A stretch of DNA of 55,316 nt from Pseudomonadota bacterium (GTDB lineage Bacteria; Tectomicrobia; Entotheonellia; Entotheonellales; Entotheonellaceae): assembly GCA_005777235.1 (NCBI GenBank), contig SXND01000004.1, positions 1 through 55,316 of the forward strand, given 5' to 3'. A program made the position numbers and the translations under genes. This document shows positions 1-8,337 of this stretch, one piece after another (position 1 is the first letter of the stretch; each line of letters begins with the position of its first letter). Under the pieces are notes generated by a model, which worked only from the letters and a program-made list of their open reading frames with translations, was not told the DNA's origin and ran no database searches.

Positions 1-1
1 C

Positions 2-718
2 ACCACTGCCGGTGACGGCCGGAGTGACTCCGGCACAGTGTATCGGGTGCGCCCCGATGGCAGCGCCTTCAGCACCCTCCACGTCTTCAGCTTCGGCGAT
101 AGAGCCCATCCCTCTGCTGGGGTACTGCTGGCCCCGGATGGCTTCCTCTACGGCACCACTGTCGGTGACGGCCGGAGTGGCTACGGCACAGTGTATCGGG
201 TGCGCCCCGATGGGACCGCCTTCAGCACCCTCCACGCCTTCAGCGATGGCGACAGTGCCTTCCTCGTCGCAGCGGTGATCCTGGCCCCGGATGGCTTCCT
301 CTACGGCACCACTGTCAGTGACGGCCTGAGTGGCTACGGCACGGTGTTTCGGGTGCGGCCCGATGGCAGCGCCTTCAGCACCCTCCACGCCTTCAGCGGC
401 GGCGATGGAGCCCGTCCCGAAGCTGGGGTGATTATGGCCCTGGATGGCTCGTTATTTGGCACCACCCGAGGAAGCTCAGAGGGGGGTCTCGTGGATCCCC
501 TGGGCACCGTCTACCGTCTCGTATTTGCCCCCGGCGATCGCAACCATGATGGCCTGACCGACTGTGGCGATAGAACCATGATCAAACAGGCCCTCGGCAA
601 GCGAACGGGCCAGCCGGGGTTTAACAGCCTCGCCGATACCAATGGCGACGGCGTGATCAATGTCCGAGACCTGGCGTTTGTGGCGCGGCAGTTGCCCGCC
701 GGCACGGTGTGTCCCTAA
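2..718 (+). CDS. GloVer-repeat protein with C-terminal dockerin (5' partial)
   Basis: The reading frame is open to the left edge, so the N-terminus is outside the window. The visible part has four copies of a roughly 50-residue repeat with the pattern LHxFS-GD-xxP-AGVxxAxDGxLYGTT-GTVFRVRPDG, the hallmark of 'choice-of-anchor tandem repeat GloVer' proteins, which probably form a beta-propeller-like surface domain. The last 60 residues contain two calcium-loop-like segments, GDRNHDGLTDCGD and ADTNGDGVINVRD, which fit a type I dockerin. Dockerins bind cohesins, and the next gene encodes a cohesin-like protein anchored by PEP-CTERM, so the two probably work as a secreted ligand and its surface receptor. 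The frame ends in TAA at 716-718. The family call is firm; the partnership is inferred. Confidence 0.8.
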   Translation, partial: TTAGDGRSDSGTVYRVRPDGSAFSTLHVFSFGDRAHPSAGVLLAPDGFLYGTTVGDGRSGYGTVYRVRPDGTAFSTLHAFSDGDSAFLVAAVILAPDGFLYGTTVSDGLSGYGTVFRVRPDGSAFSTLHAFSGGDGARPEAGVIMALDGSLFGTTRGSSEGGLVDPLGTVYRLVFAPGDRNHDGLTDCGDRTMIKQALGKRTGQPGFNSLADTNGDGVINVRDLAFVARQLPAGTVCP

Positions 719-772
719 ATGGCCGGGCTCGTCGACGGCCTCGCTCAACTGCGCACCATGAAAGGAATGACG

Positions 773-1351
773 ATGCGCCTCACAAAACTTGCGCCGCTGG
801 CCCTGCTCCTGGGCTGGCTCCTGGCCAGCGGGGTGCTCCCCGCCTCGGCTACCTCGCTCAGTATCAACCCGCTGAGTCTCACCGTAGATGTGGGCCAGAG
901 CTTCACGCTCGCGGTGGCGCTCGACAGCGTCAGTGATCTGTACGCCTTTGGGTTCGACCTGGCGTTTGACCCCACCATCCTGGCCGCCACCCTGGTGGTG
1001 GATGGGTCATTCTTATCTGGCTGTTGCTTCAACGCCGGGACAATTGACAACACCGCCGGTACCATTGTGGATATCACGGACACCCTCAGCGGGCCTGACC
1101 CGGGTGTGAGCGGGAGTGGCGACTTAGCCCTGATCAGCTTCCAAGCCCTGGCTGCGGGAACGAGTGCCATCACGCTGGCCAACGCGATCCTGCTAGACTC
1201 GAACCTGCAGGATATTCTCCTCGTCAGCACCCTGCGTGGCACGGTCACGGTCGGCAGTGCCGCAATCCCCGAACCTGGCACCTGGCTCCTGCTCGCCACC
1301 GGCAGCGCAGCGCTGCTGGGCTATGGCTGGCGGAGCCGCCGCATTGCCTGA
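773..1351 (+). CDS. Cohesin-domain PEP-CTERM surface protein
   Basis: A 192-residue secreted protein. The ATG at 773 is chosen because AAAGGA lies 6 bases upstream and translation opens directly into a signal peptide (MRLTKLAPLALLL, ending near PASA). Upstream in-frame ATGs at 719, 758 and 767 would put a hydrophilic tail before the signal. The middle part (SINPLSLTVDVGQSF, YAFGFDLAFDPTIL and a late FQALAAG segment) is a cohesin-type beta sandwich. The C-terminus carries a PEP-CTERM signal: PEPGTW, a hydrophobic helix and a final RSRR cluster, which exosortase cleaves during surface sorting. It starts 55 bp after the dockerin gene, so they are probably co-transcribed. No exosortase is encoded nearby. 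Confidence 0.85.
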   Translation: MRLTKLAPLALLLGWLLASGVLPASATSLSINPLSLTVDVGQSFTLAVALDSVSDLYAFGFDLAFDPTILAATLVVDGSFLSGCCFNAGTIDNTAGTIVDITDTLSGPDPGVSGSGDLALISFQALAAGTSAITLANAILLDSNLQDILLVSTLRGTVTVGSAAIPEPGTWLLLATGSAALLGYGWRSRRIA

Positions 1352-1366
1352 GAGCCCTCTCCCTGT

Positions 1367-1390
1367 CGGGGTGACCAGCCGGTCGCCCCG
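1367..1390 (+). terminator. Hairpin after the PEP-CTERM gene
   Basis: CGGGGTGACC, a 4-base AGCC loop and GGTCGCCCCG form a 10-bp stem with one G-T pair, 16 bp past the stop codon. There is no T-run after it, so it may be a weak terminator or an mRNA-stabilising hairpin. The remaining 250 bp up to the Rpn gene show nothing else I can name. Confidence 0.4.
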
Positions 1391-1648
1391 GCACTACAGA
1401 CCGGCGTATCGGGCGTAGAGGCAGGCCGGTGCACAGCCTCCTGGGATCGCCTCGCAGTTTCGGTCTCTCTCCTCGTGTTATTCGTCGGCCCCCAGCACGG
1501 GGGAAGAGGTCTGGATTGACCGCACCACCCGCTGGGAGCGCGCGTTCCTGCCAGCGGGCGGTGTGGGTTGAGGTGCCTGCCACCACGCGACGGCGTGTCC
1601 GTGTTCGTAGCCCTTGCAGGCCTGGGGCGCATGCGTCATACTAAGCCC

Positions 1649-2731
1649 ATGAATAACGCCCTCAACCCCGCCACGCAGCATCCAGCAGGCGTACGCGCCG
1701 ACTACGATAGCCCCTGGAAAGAGGCCATTGAACAGTATTTCCAGGACTTCCTGGCGTTCTTCTTTCCGCGCATTCATGCCGACATCGCTTGGGACCGAGG
1801 CTATACATTTCTGGACACGGAACTCGAACGCGTGGTGCGCGATGCCACCCTGGGACGGCGCTACGCTGACCGCCTGGTCAAAGTCTTCCTGCGCGACGGT
1901 AGCGAAACCTGGCTGCTGATTCACCTAGAAATTCAGAGTTATCCCGACCCCGAGCTGCCGAAGCGCCTCTACATCTACAACTACCGCATTTTTGATCGCT
2001 ACGACGTCGAGGTGGTGACGCTCCTGCTCCTCACCGCCGACCTGCCCGCCACGCACACCCAGCCGTATCGGCGTAGCCGCTGGGGCTGCGGCCTGACGTT
2101 TCGCTTTCCCACCGTGCGGATCAGCACCCGAGGCCGACACCCCGCCGCCTTGGCACGCAGCCGGAACCCCTTCGCCGTCGTGGTGCGGGCCCATCAACTC
2201 GCCCAAGAACTGCCCCCTGGGGAGGCACGCCAAGCCGCCAAGTTCCAGCTTATTCGGCAGCTCTACCAGCGGGGCATAAGCCGCACCGATATCCTCAACC
2301 TGTTTCGTTTTATTGACTGGCTGCTCGTCTTACCTCCCGAACTCGAACGGCGGTTACGTGACGAGCTGCGGACTTTGGAGGAGGCCTATCAGATGCCGTA
2401 TGTCACCCATATCGAACGGTTGGGTCGTGAAGAAGGCTTTGCCGAAGGCTTGGAACAGGGCTTGGAACAGGGCTTGGAACAGGGTCTGGAACAGGGCTTG
2501 GAACAGGGTCTGGAACAGGGCTTGGAACAGGGTCTGGAACAAGGTTCTCTCCAGGAAGCGCGCAGCATGTTACTGGAAGTCCTTGCCGTACGCTTTGGCA
2601 CACCGCTTCCCGCTGACATTGAGCGCACCATTACCGCGATCACGCAGCGGGACACGTTGCATAGCGTGCTGCGTCAGGCCATCGTGGCGCCGACGCTGGC
2701 GGCGGTGCAGGAGGCCCTCCACCAAGTCTAG
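1649..2731 (+). CDS. Rpn family recombination-promoting nuclease / putative transposase
   Basis: About 360 residues. The N-terminal half fits the PD-(D/E)XK-type Rpn/YhgA nucleases: DYDSPWKEAIEQYFQDFLA, then ADRLVKVFLRDG and LIHLEIQSY, where the E-x-Q follows the expected beta strand. These DNA endonucleases promote RecA-independent recombination, and members in large genomes are often annotated only as 'cytosolic protein'. Residues about 267-298 are eight GLEQ tetrapeptides in a row, followed by a helical C-terminal tail with VRFGTPLP, as in DUF4351-type tails. Starts at 1568, 1631 and 1649 are possible. 1649 is chosen because the family begins shortly before this point, but its ribosome site is weak. 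The gene stands alone. Confidence 0.7.
   Translation: MNNALNPATQHPAGVRADYDSPWKEAIEQYFQDFLAFFFPRIHADIAWDRGYTFLDTELERVVRDATLGRRYADRLVKVFLRDGSETWLLIHLEIQSYPDPELPKRLYIYNYRIFDRYDVEVVTLLLLTADLPATHTQPYRRSRWGCGLTFRFPTVRISTRGRHPAALARSRNPFAVVVRAHQLAQELPPGEARQAAKFQLIRQLYQRGISRTDILNLFRFIDWLLVLPPELERRLRDELRTLEEAYQMPYVTHIERLGREEGFAEGLEQGLEQGLEQGLEQGLEQGLEQGLEQGLEQGSLQEARSMLLEVLAVRFGTPLPADIERTITAITQRDTLHSVLRQAIVAPTLAAVQEALHQV
2447..2542 (+). repeat. Eight tandem 12-bp units (GLEQ repeat)
   Basis: Eight copies of GGCTTGGAACAG or GGTCTGGAACAG, with the two variants mostly alternating in the second half, lie in frame inside the Rpn gene. Each unit encodes Gly-Leu-Glu-Gln. Because the unit is a multiple of three, copy changes would lengthen or shorten a charged helical linker without breaking the frame. 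Confidence 0.95.
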
Positions 2732-2799
2732 CGGCCACGCGGCACCTGCCAGCCTCTCATGACTTGCGCAGCGCCGGCGCGGCCTGGAGAGCTGTGGTC

Positions 2800-3780
2800 T
2801 TAGTTGGGATGGATGAGCGCCAGCTTGCCCTGCGTCAGCCGCCCTTCCAGCAAGCGGTGCGCTTCCGGGGCCTGTTCGCGGGGATAGACGTTGGTGATGT
2901 AGGGGTCCACCGCGCCACTGGCAATCAGCGGCACTAAGTTCGCCACGCCACGGGCCCATACGTCCGGCTGGCCGTAGGCATTGAACACGCCAAACCAGCC
3001 CCAGCGCAGACTCTTGGCGCGCAATTCCGCTGCCCCGAGCTGGGCCGGCCCGGAGGCGCCACCAAAACTCACCAGTAAACCAAAAGTTTTCAGGGCTTTG
3101 GTGTCATCGACCACAGTCGAAGCCCCAACTGCGTCGAAGACGGTATCGACGCCGCGTCCGCCGGTCAGATCCAGCACAGCCTGAGCAAAGTTGTCGCGCC
3201 GGTAATTGATCACCTGGTCGGCGCCAAAGCGTTTGGCCGTGGCGACTTTGTCCTCGGAGCCGACCGTGCCGATGACGGTCACTCCGCTACGTTTGGCGAG
3301 CTGCGACAGCATAATACCGACGCCGCCAGCCGCGGCATGCACCAGAATGGTGTCGCCGGGCTGCACGCAGGCCATAGTGTGCAGCAAATGCCAGGCGGTA
3401 AACCCGGTCATGGTAAAACTACCACCCACCTGGTCGCTGACGCTGTCCGGCAGTGGTACCACCTGCAAGGCTGGCACCACCAGAAGGCTGCCATAGCCGC
3501 CGCCCTGGCAAATCGTCGCCACGCGTTGCCCGACGCGTAGATGCGTCACGCCAGCGCCGAGGGATTCAACCACACCCGAGGCTTCGATGCCCGTTACCAC
3601 CGGCTGCGGCACGCGGCTGCCTTCGTTGGTGCCGTCACGGCGCACGCCGATGTCGCGAAAGTTCACGCCACTGACTTTCACCCGAATGCGGACCTGTCCA
3701 GTGCCAGGCGTCGGATCGGCCACGTCGAGTACCCGGAGAACGTCCGGGGCTCCTGTCTGGGTAAACGCTACTGCTTGCAT
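2800..3780 (-). CDS. Quinone oxidoreductase / zinc-type alcohol dehydrogenase family protein
   Basis: 326 residues, the usual size for the medium-chain dehydrogenase/reductase superfamily. The N-terminal GroES-like domain contains GVNFRDIGVRRD and GIEASGVVESLGAGVT. The Rossmann domain has the NADPH loop HAAAGGVGIMLSQLAK and the following GSEDKVATAKRFGAD. No catalytic zinc cysteine/histidine set is visible, which favours a quinone or enone reductase over an alcohol dehydrogenase. The start is set at 3780 by a strong AAGGAGAA site 5 bases upstream; the frame runs on to 3924 but without a better start. It is transcribed away from the luciferase-like gene at 4008. The substrate cannot be read from the sequence. 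Confidence 0.85.
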   Translation of the reverse strand: MQAVAFTQTGAPDVLRVLDVADPTPGTGQVRIRVKVSGVNFRDIGVRRDGTNEGSRVPQPVVTGIEASGVVESLGAGVTHLRVGQRVATICQGGGYGSLLVVPALQVVPLPDSVSDQVGGSFTMTGFTAWHLLHTMACVQPGDTILVHAAAGGVGIMLSQLAKRSGVTVIGTVGSEDKVATAKRFGADQVINYRRDNFAQAVLDLTGGRGVDTVFDAVGASTVVDDTKALKTFGLLVSFGGASGPAQLGAAELRAKSLRWGWFGVFNAYGQPDVWARGVANLVPLIASGAVDPYITNVYPREQAPEAHRLLEGRLTQGKLALIHPN

Positions 3781-4007
3781 TATGTTCTCCTTCTGGTTGA
3801 GTGGTCGGCGCGACTCTGGGCCGGACGTGTCGTCTGGGCTTGGCGCGACAGTGTACCGCCAAGGGGCACTTGGAGCCAGTGATATCTGCGCATTCCTACG
3901 CCTGTGCCAGCTGGGGCATCCCACCAGACCAGGGCTTTACAAGCGCGCCAGGCTTCGCTTATCCTCAGCGCCATGGTTGACGTCGTCGGACAACAAAGGG
4001 GAGACAC

Positions 4008-5075
4008 ATGCAGTTTGGACTTTTCCAATCGGTGCAGTTGCCAGAGCCCAATGCCCAGGTGAAATACTACAAGGAAGCACTGGAACAAGTGCGGGTGGCG
4101 GAGCAACTGGGTTTTGACTCTGTGTGGTTTACCGAACACCATTTTTCCCGCCATGGCATTGTGCCTGCCTCACTGACGGTGCTGGCCTACCTGGCAGGTG
4201 TCACAACCACCATGCGTCTGGGCACTGCCGTGGCGGTGTTGCCGTTCCACAATCCGATCAAACTGGCCGAAGAAGCCGCCACCGTGGATCTGCTCAGCGA
4301 TGGGCGGCTCGATCTGGGCGTGGGACGCGGCTATCAATGGGGCGAGTACCACAAATTTGCTGTCCCTATGGATGAGGCCACACGGCGTTTTGAAGAGTCC
4401 ATGGCCATTCTCACCAAAGCCTGGACCGCCACGGAGCCAGTCGACTACCACGGCGAGTTCTGGAGTTGCAACGACATGACGCTGCATCCCCGGCCCGTGC
4501 AACTGCCGCATCCGCCCATTTGGGTGGCGGCCTCGAGTGCCACCAGCATGGACCGTGTGGCGCGGCACGATTGGAATCTGCTCATTGGCCAGGGCGAAAG
4601 TTTTACGCAGGTCGCCTCGCAGGTGGAGTATTTTCGCCACGCCGTGACGCAAGCCGGCGGCACGTATCATCCTGGTCGGGTCACGGCGGCCCGGGCCATG
4701 TACACAGCACGCACCGAGGAGCAGGCGCGGCAGGATACCGAGGCACCGTTCATGTGGTTCAAGCGCACCGGGCAGGAAGTGGGCAGTCCCCCTGACCATC
4801 GCGTTGAGCTGCTGCCGGACGATTTTAAGGAATACCGGCGGCGCTATGCCCACGGCGTATACGCCAACTATGACACCATGTGGGACAACGTCACGCTGTT
4901 TGGCACGCCGGACTCGGTGGCCGAGCGCATTGCCGGGTTGCGCAATGCCGGGGTGGAGAAGCTGATCTTCTTTATCAATTATGGTGGTATTGAACACCGC
5001 AAGGTGCTCGATTCGCTGGAATTGTTTGCCACGAAGGTCATGCCTTTGTTCAAAGACGAGGTGGCGGTAGGGTAA
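4008..5075 (+). CDS. LLM-class flavin-dependent oxidoreductase (luciferase-like)
   Basis: 355 residues with the bacterial luciferase-like TIM-barrel layout: VAEQLGFDSVWFTEHHF near residue 35, MRLGTAVAVLPFHNPIKLAEE, and DLLSDGRLDLGVGRGY near residue 95. These enzymes use FMNH2 (or F420) and oxygen to oxidise aldehydes, alkanes or sulfur compounds. A ribosome site AAAGGGGAG precedes the ATG. The gene stands alone between a divergent dehydrogenase and a long non-coding stretch, so the context says nothing about its substrate. Confidence 0.88.
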   Translation: MQFGLFQSVQLPEPNAQVKYYKEALEQVRVAEQLGFDSVWFTEHHFSRHGIVPASLTVLAYLAGVTTTMRLGTAVAVLPFHNPIKLAEEAATVDLLSDGRLDLGVGRGYQWGEYHKFAVPMDEATRRFEESMAILTKAWTATEPVDYHGEFWSCNDMTLHPRPVQLPHPPIWVAASSATSMDRVARHDWNLLIGQGESFTQVASQVEYFRHAVTQAGGTYHPGRVTAARAMYTARTEEQARQDTEAPFMWFKRTGQEVGSPPDHRVELLPDDFKEYRRRYAHGVYANYDTMWDNVTLFGTPDSVAERIAGLRNAGVEKLIFFINYGGIEHRKVLDSLELFATKVMPLFKDEVAVG

Positions 5076-5770
5076 GCCAGTGTGGTGTCACGTCCCAGCC
5101 CCCCCTACGTCGCTCGGATTATTGCCCAACGTGGCGGGCCCTGCCGCTTGGCCTCTGGGCCGGAGTAGGTCGCGCTGCTGGTGCGTGTGGCCTCCCGCTG
5201 TGCCGGGCGTGGCGCTGTGGGTGCCGCTGCTGGGCGGTGCGGCGCTACCGGTGTACAACGAGGCGCCGATGGCGGTGCGAGTGCTAAAGCCGGTGCCTGC
5301 ACCAGTGCTCCCGGGGCGAGAGATGCTTCACATTCCCAGCCGCGTGTTCCACATGGGCAGCCCGGCGCAGGTACACCTTGCGCTCTCTGAGAATCTCATG
5401 TCGCCGACACGCTCAGCATCGCGTGACGGTATGGCCCAGCCTACGCGCCCACCAACGCACCGGCAAGCCCTGAGCGCATTGCCCACCTCACAACTGTCAG
5501 TCTTGCAGAAAAGCGCCATCTCTGGCCGTGTGAGGTACAAGCGCCCGCGCCCCGTTTCATGGCCTCGACGGCCACCGCCTCATCCCCGTACTCGGTCACG
5601 GCGATTGCCGCTGGGAGAGAAATCTCCGCCAGACCGCCTCAGACCTCTACGCCCCCTTTGCCAGGCATCTTATCGTCTACTAGATGTCCATGTCGTAAGT
5701 CCTGTGCCCGTCAAGGGTGTCTCGCGGGCCTGGCCCACTCCTCCAGGCAACCCTCGGGCACAGCGCTCTT

Positions 5771-5793
5771 GTAGGAGCGGGCCAGGCCCGCGC
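5771..5793. repeat. REP-like palindrome, GCGGGCC family
   Basis: GCGGGCC-A-GGCCCGC (5777-5791) is a perfect 7-bp inverted repeat inside TAGGAGCGGGCCAGGCCCGC. The element at 52465-52527 belongs to the same family: read on the minus strand it contains TACGAGCGGGCCTTGCCCGC. Short GC palindromes of this kind between genes are typical of REP elements or transcription-stop hairpins. Confidence 0.55.
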
Positions 5794-6188
5794 AGGTGTT
5801 GGACTGGCAGTGTATGTATGAAACAGACATCTAGGAGCATATTCTGCTGGTGCTGCGGGATAACCGCCGCAGGCCGGTGTCCCCATCATCCGTACCATCT
5901 ATGTCTGATAGCACACCCGTGCGAAGCTGCGTTGGACCAGACACGCCGGGGTAGGGCCATCCTCGATGAGGAGCACGCGCATGCATGGGGGAGGCAGGCG
6001 CCATGGCTCAGGCTCCCCTCGGCACTTTGACGGCCGACTATAGTGTGGCATTCGCAGAGACTCTCCTGTAGGCGTCTGGTGTCTTCCTAGAGAGAGATAC
6101 ACGAAGCAAGAAGGATGCGCCGCCGCCCAGGCGTGGCTCCTCGCACGTCTGGGGCTGGAGCACACTGTCGCCATGGCCACTGGTGTGA

Positions 6189-6221
6189 GGACAGTGTGTC
6201 TATAGTATGGACATACTGTCC
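6189..6221. promoter_or_regulatory. Imperfect inverted repeat, candidate operator or hairpin
   Basis: GGACAGTGTGTCT, a 7-base spacer ATAGTAT and GGACATACTGTCC pair over 13 bp with two mismatches. It lies 188 bp upstream of the first gene of the small-protein/GTPase cluster. The A/T-rich centre contrasts with the GC-rich surroundings. It could be a dimeric repressor site or an RNA hairpin. Confidence 0.4.
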
Positions 6222-6408
6222 AGGGAAAAGCCTGGCGGGGCACGGGCGGCGTCCTAGCGCTGCGCGCTGCGGGGTGTGGCATGGCCTTTGCACAGGAGCA
6301 GACCTGAGACCGCATGCCGGGACACAGTGGTGCGGCGCAGCGGCGGCAAGCCAGGAGCCGTGGCACGCCTGCGGCAGCACGTCCCGCACAATGGAGAGGG
6401 CGCCGATC

Positions 6409-6741
6409 ATGGTGGATGACACACTCGCACAACTCACGGCCACGATCCAACAGTCCCCGACCCTGAGCGCGGCACAGCAGGCTGAGTTATTGCACCTGCT
6501 CAGGACGCTGCAGGGTGAAATGACCGCCCTGGCCGCCACGCATGACGAACACGCGGCCAGTATTGTCCGCTTTACCGATGTCTCGACCCATGAGGTGGTC
6601 CGGCAGCAGCGCAATCCACAGCTTGTAGCGCTAGCCCTGCAGGGGTTATCGTCGTCGGTGCAGGATCTGGAAACGTCGCACCCTCAGCTGGTGCAACTCG
6701 TGAATAGCCTGTGCCTCGTGTTATCGAACCTCGGCGTCTAA
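6409..6741 (+). CDS. Small helical protein, DUF4404-like
   Basis: 110 residues, predicted almost wholly helical: LTATIQQSPTLSAAQQAELL, a central LHLLRTLQGEMTAL, and a C-terminal QDLETSHPQLVQLVNSLCLV segment. The layout resembles the small DUF4404 family, but I hold that only as a suggestion. The start at 6409 is favoured over 6391 because GGAGAGGG lies 9 bases before it. No signal peptide or membrane helix is seen. It ends 30 bp before the GTPase gene and probably shares its transcript. Confidence 0.6.
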   Translation: MVDDTLAQLTATIQQSPTLSAAQQAELLHLLRTLQGEMTALAATHDEHAASIVRFTDVSTHEVVRQQRNPQLVALALQGLSSSVQDLETSHPQLVQLVNSLCLVLSNLGV

Positions 6742-6771
6742 ACACCAGACCTTACGCCAGGAGTCTTCCCT

Positions 6772-8130
6772 ATGCCATCGCTGCCGCTACGCCGTCGCGT
6801 GCTGATTCTGGGAGCCGCTGGACGCGACTTTCACCATTTCCTGTGCTGGTACCGTGACGACCCCACGACCGAGGTAGTAGCCTTTACGGCGACCCAGATT
6901 CCCAACATCGCCGGGCGTCGCTTGCCAGCCAGCCTGGCTGGCGCGGCCTATCCCGAGGGCATTCCTATTCACCCGGAAACGGCCCTGAGTACCCTGCTGG
7001 CAGCCTCGCGTATCGACAACGTGGTGTTTGCCTACAGCGACATCGCCCATCACACCCTCATGCACCTGGCCAGCACGGTGTTAGCCAGCGGCGCGACGTT
7101 TACCCTGCCGGGGCCACGGCACACCATGCTTCCCAGCACGCTGCCGGTGGTGGCCGTCTGTGCGGTGCGGACGGGGTGTGGCAAAAGTGCCGTGACTCGC
7201 CGCGTGGTCAGCCTGCTGCGCCAGCACGGTCAGCACCCAGTGGTGGTGCGCCATCCGATGCCCTACGGCGACTTGGCCGCCCAGCGCGTGCAACGCTTTG
7301 CCACCCTGGCGGATCTGGAGGCGCAACACTGCACCATTGAAGAGCGCGAGGAATACGAACCGCATATCGAGCAGGGAACCGTGGTGTATGCCGGGGTCGA
7401 TTATCAGGCCATCGTGCAGGCGGCTGAATCTGAAGCCGATGTGCTGGTCTGGGATGGCGGCAACAACGATCTGCCCTTCATCGCCCCGGATGTGCACATC
7501 TGCCTGGTGGACCCGCACCGTCCAGGGCATGAAGCATTGTACTATCCCGGTATGGCGAATCTGCTCATGGCGGATGTCGTGCTCATTCCGAAAGAAGATA
7601 CCGCCCCGGCCACGTCGATCCAGCAGGTCAAGGAGGCGATCCAGCAAGCCAACCCGCAGGCCATGGTGATCGACGCGGCGACGCCACTCCAAGTCGATAC
7701 GCCAGGGTTGATTCGGGGTAAACGTGTCCTGGTGGTGGAAGATGGCCCGACGCTGACGCATGGGGACATGACCTACGGCGCGGGCGTCCTAGCCGCTGAG
7801 CGCTACGGTGCCGCAGAAATCTTGGACCCGCGGCCCTATGCCCAGGGCACCATTGCCGCGACGCTGCAGACGTATCCTGCCTTACAGCGCCTCATTCCTG
7901 CCATGGGCTATAGCGCTACGCAGCTCGCCGATCTGGAGGCAACGATCAACGCGACGCCCTGCGATACCGTGATCTTTGGCACTCCGGTGGACTTGCGGCG
8001 CCTCCTCACCCTGCGCCCCCCCGCCGTGCGCGTGGCCTACGAGATCGCGGAGATTGGTACGCCGACGCTGCTCGATATGCTGCCGCTGCTGCGCCGAAAA
8101 GCTGCGATACGTCTCAAGAGACTGGCATGA
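6772..8130 (+). CDS. Cyclic 2,3-diphosphoglycerate synthase-like GTPase
   Basis: 452 residues. The N-terminal Rossmann-like part starts RRVLILGAAGRDFHHF and contains FAYSDIAH. It is followed by a P-loop domain with CAVRTGCGKSAVTRRV (Walker A, residues about 125-140) and the acidic VLVWDGGNNDLPF. This layout matches the family of archaeal cyclic-2,3-diphosphoglycerate synthetase and its many bacterial homologues, whose real substrate is unknown. Bacterial members are often just called predicted GTPases. AGGAG precedes the ATG. Neighbours are the small helical protein before it and two universal stress proteins after it, which points to a stress or energy-state role by inference only. Confidence 0.8.
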   Translation: MPSLPLRRRVLILGAAGRDFHHFLCWYRDDPTTEVVAFTATQIPNIAGRRLPASLAGAAYPEGIPIHPETALSTLLAASRIDNVVFAYSDIAHHTLMHLASTVLASGATFTLPGPRHTMLPSTLPVVAVCAVRTGCGKSAVTRRVVSLLRQHGQHPVVVRHPMPYGDLAAQRVQRFATLADLEAQHCTIEEREEYEPHIEQGTVVYAGVDYQAIVQAAESEADVLVWDGGNNDLPFIAPDVHICLVDPHRPGHEALYYPGMANLLMADVVLIPKEDTAPATSIQQVKEAIQQANPQAMVIDAATPLQVDTPGLIRGKRVLVVEDGPTLTHGDMTYGAGVLAAERYGAAEILDPRPYAQGTIAATLQTYPALQRLIPAMGYSATQLADLEATINATPCDTVIFGTPVDLRRLLTLRPPAVRVAYEIAEIGTPTLLDMLPLLRRKAAIRLKRLA

Positions 8131-8150
8131 GACTTGCTTGAGACTATCAC
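8118..8150 (+). promoter_or_regulatory. Three 11-bp direct repeats (GAGACT units)
   Basis: GAGACTGGCAT, GAGACTTGCTT and GAGACTATCAC follow one another exactly, so the hexamer GAGACT recurs every 11 bp, one helical turn. They overlap the end of the GTPase gene (stop at 8128-8130) and lie about 190 bp before the first usp gene. Such spacing suits tandem binding by an OmpR/PhoB- or SARP-type winged helix. No clear -35/-10 pair is seen beside them. Confidence 0.4.
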
Positions 8151-8174
8151 GACAGGACTTTTTCCCTAGGAACG

Positions 8175-8190
8175 CCACGCTCGAGTGTGG
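8175..8190. promoter_or_regulatory. 16-bp palindrome upstream of the usp genes
   Basis: CCACGCTCGAGTGTGG is self-complementary over all 16 bp with one G-T pair, centred on CTCGAG. It sits between the GTPase gene and the usp pair, 148 bp before the usp start. It could be an operator for the stress-protein genes. Confidence 0.3.
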
Positions 8191-8337
8191 CTTCTGGAGC
8201 CGGGCGGTCCCAGGGAGACTCGGGGACACAACGGACGCAAGGGACATTGCGTGTGCTGCAGCGTCTCACCATCAGCGGCACAGACGGTGTGAGCCAGCCA
8301 GGGAGCGATGCGGGTGACCGCGGAGAGAAAGGCCATC

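Larger units (their letters stand above)
5076..6408. other. 1.3-kb stretch with no supportable gene
   Basis: Open frames occur on both strands, but none has family-like composition, a signal peptide or a convincing ribosome site. The longest (5080-6030, plus strand) is rich in Pro and Arg, as expected from random GC-rich DNA. What can be seen is a REP-like palindrome near 5777 and a 33-bp imperfect inverted repeat at 6189-6221. It may be a graveyard of a lost gene. Confidence 0.55.

Noticed and set aside
719..772. Longer N-terminus for the PEP-CTERM protein (ATG 719)
   Set aside because: It would place a hydrophilic stretch before a standard signal peptide, while ATG 773 has its own ribosome site.
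2447..2542. CRISPR array
   Set aside because: Units are 12 bp, contiguous and in frame within a coding gene, with no spacers.
5080..6030. 316-codon frame on the plus strand
   Set aside because: Composition is Pro/Arg/Ser-rich, with no motif and no ribosome site; it is what random GC-rich DNA gives.
8139..8150. FNR/NnrR-type box (TTGAGACTATCAC) before the usp and nirK genes
   Set aside because: The half-sites are TTGA and TCAC with a 5-base gap instead of TTGAT-N4-ATCAA, so the match is poor. No good box was found before nirK or norC either.
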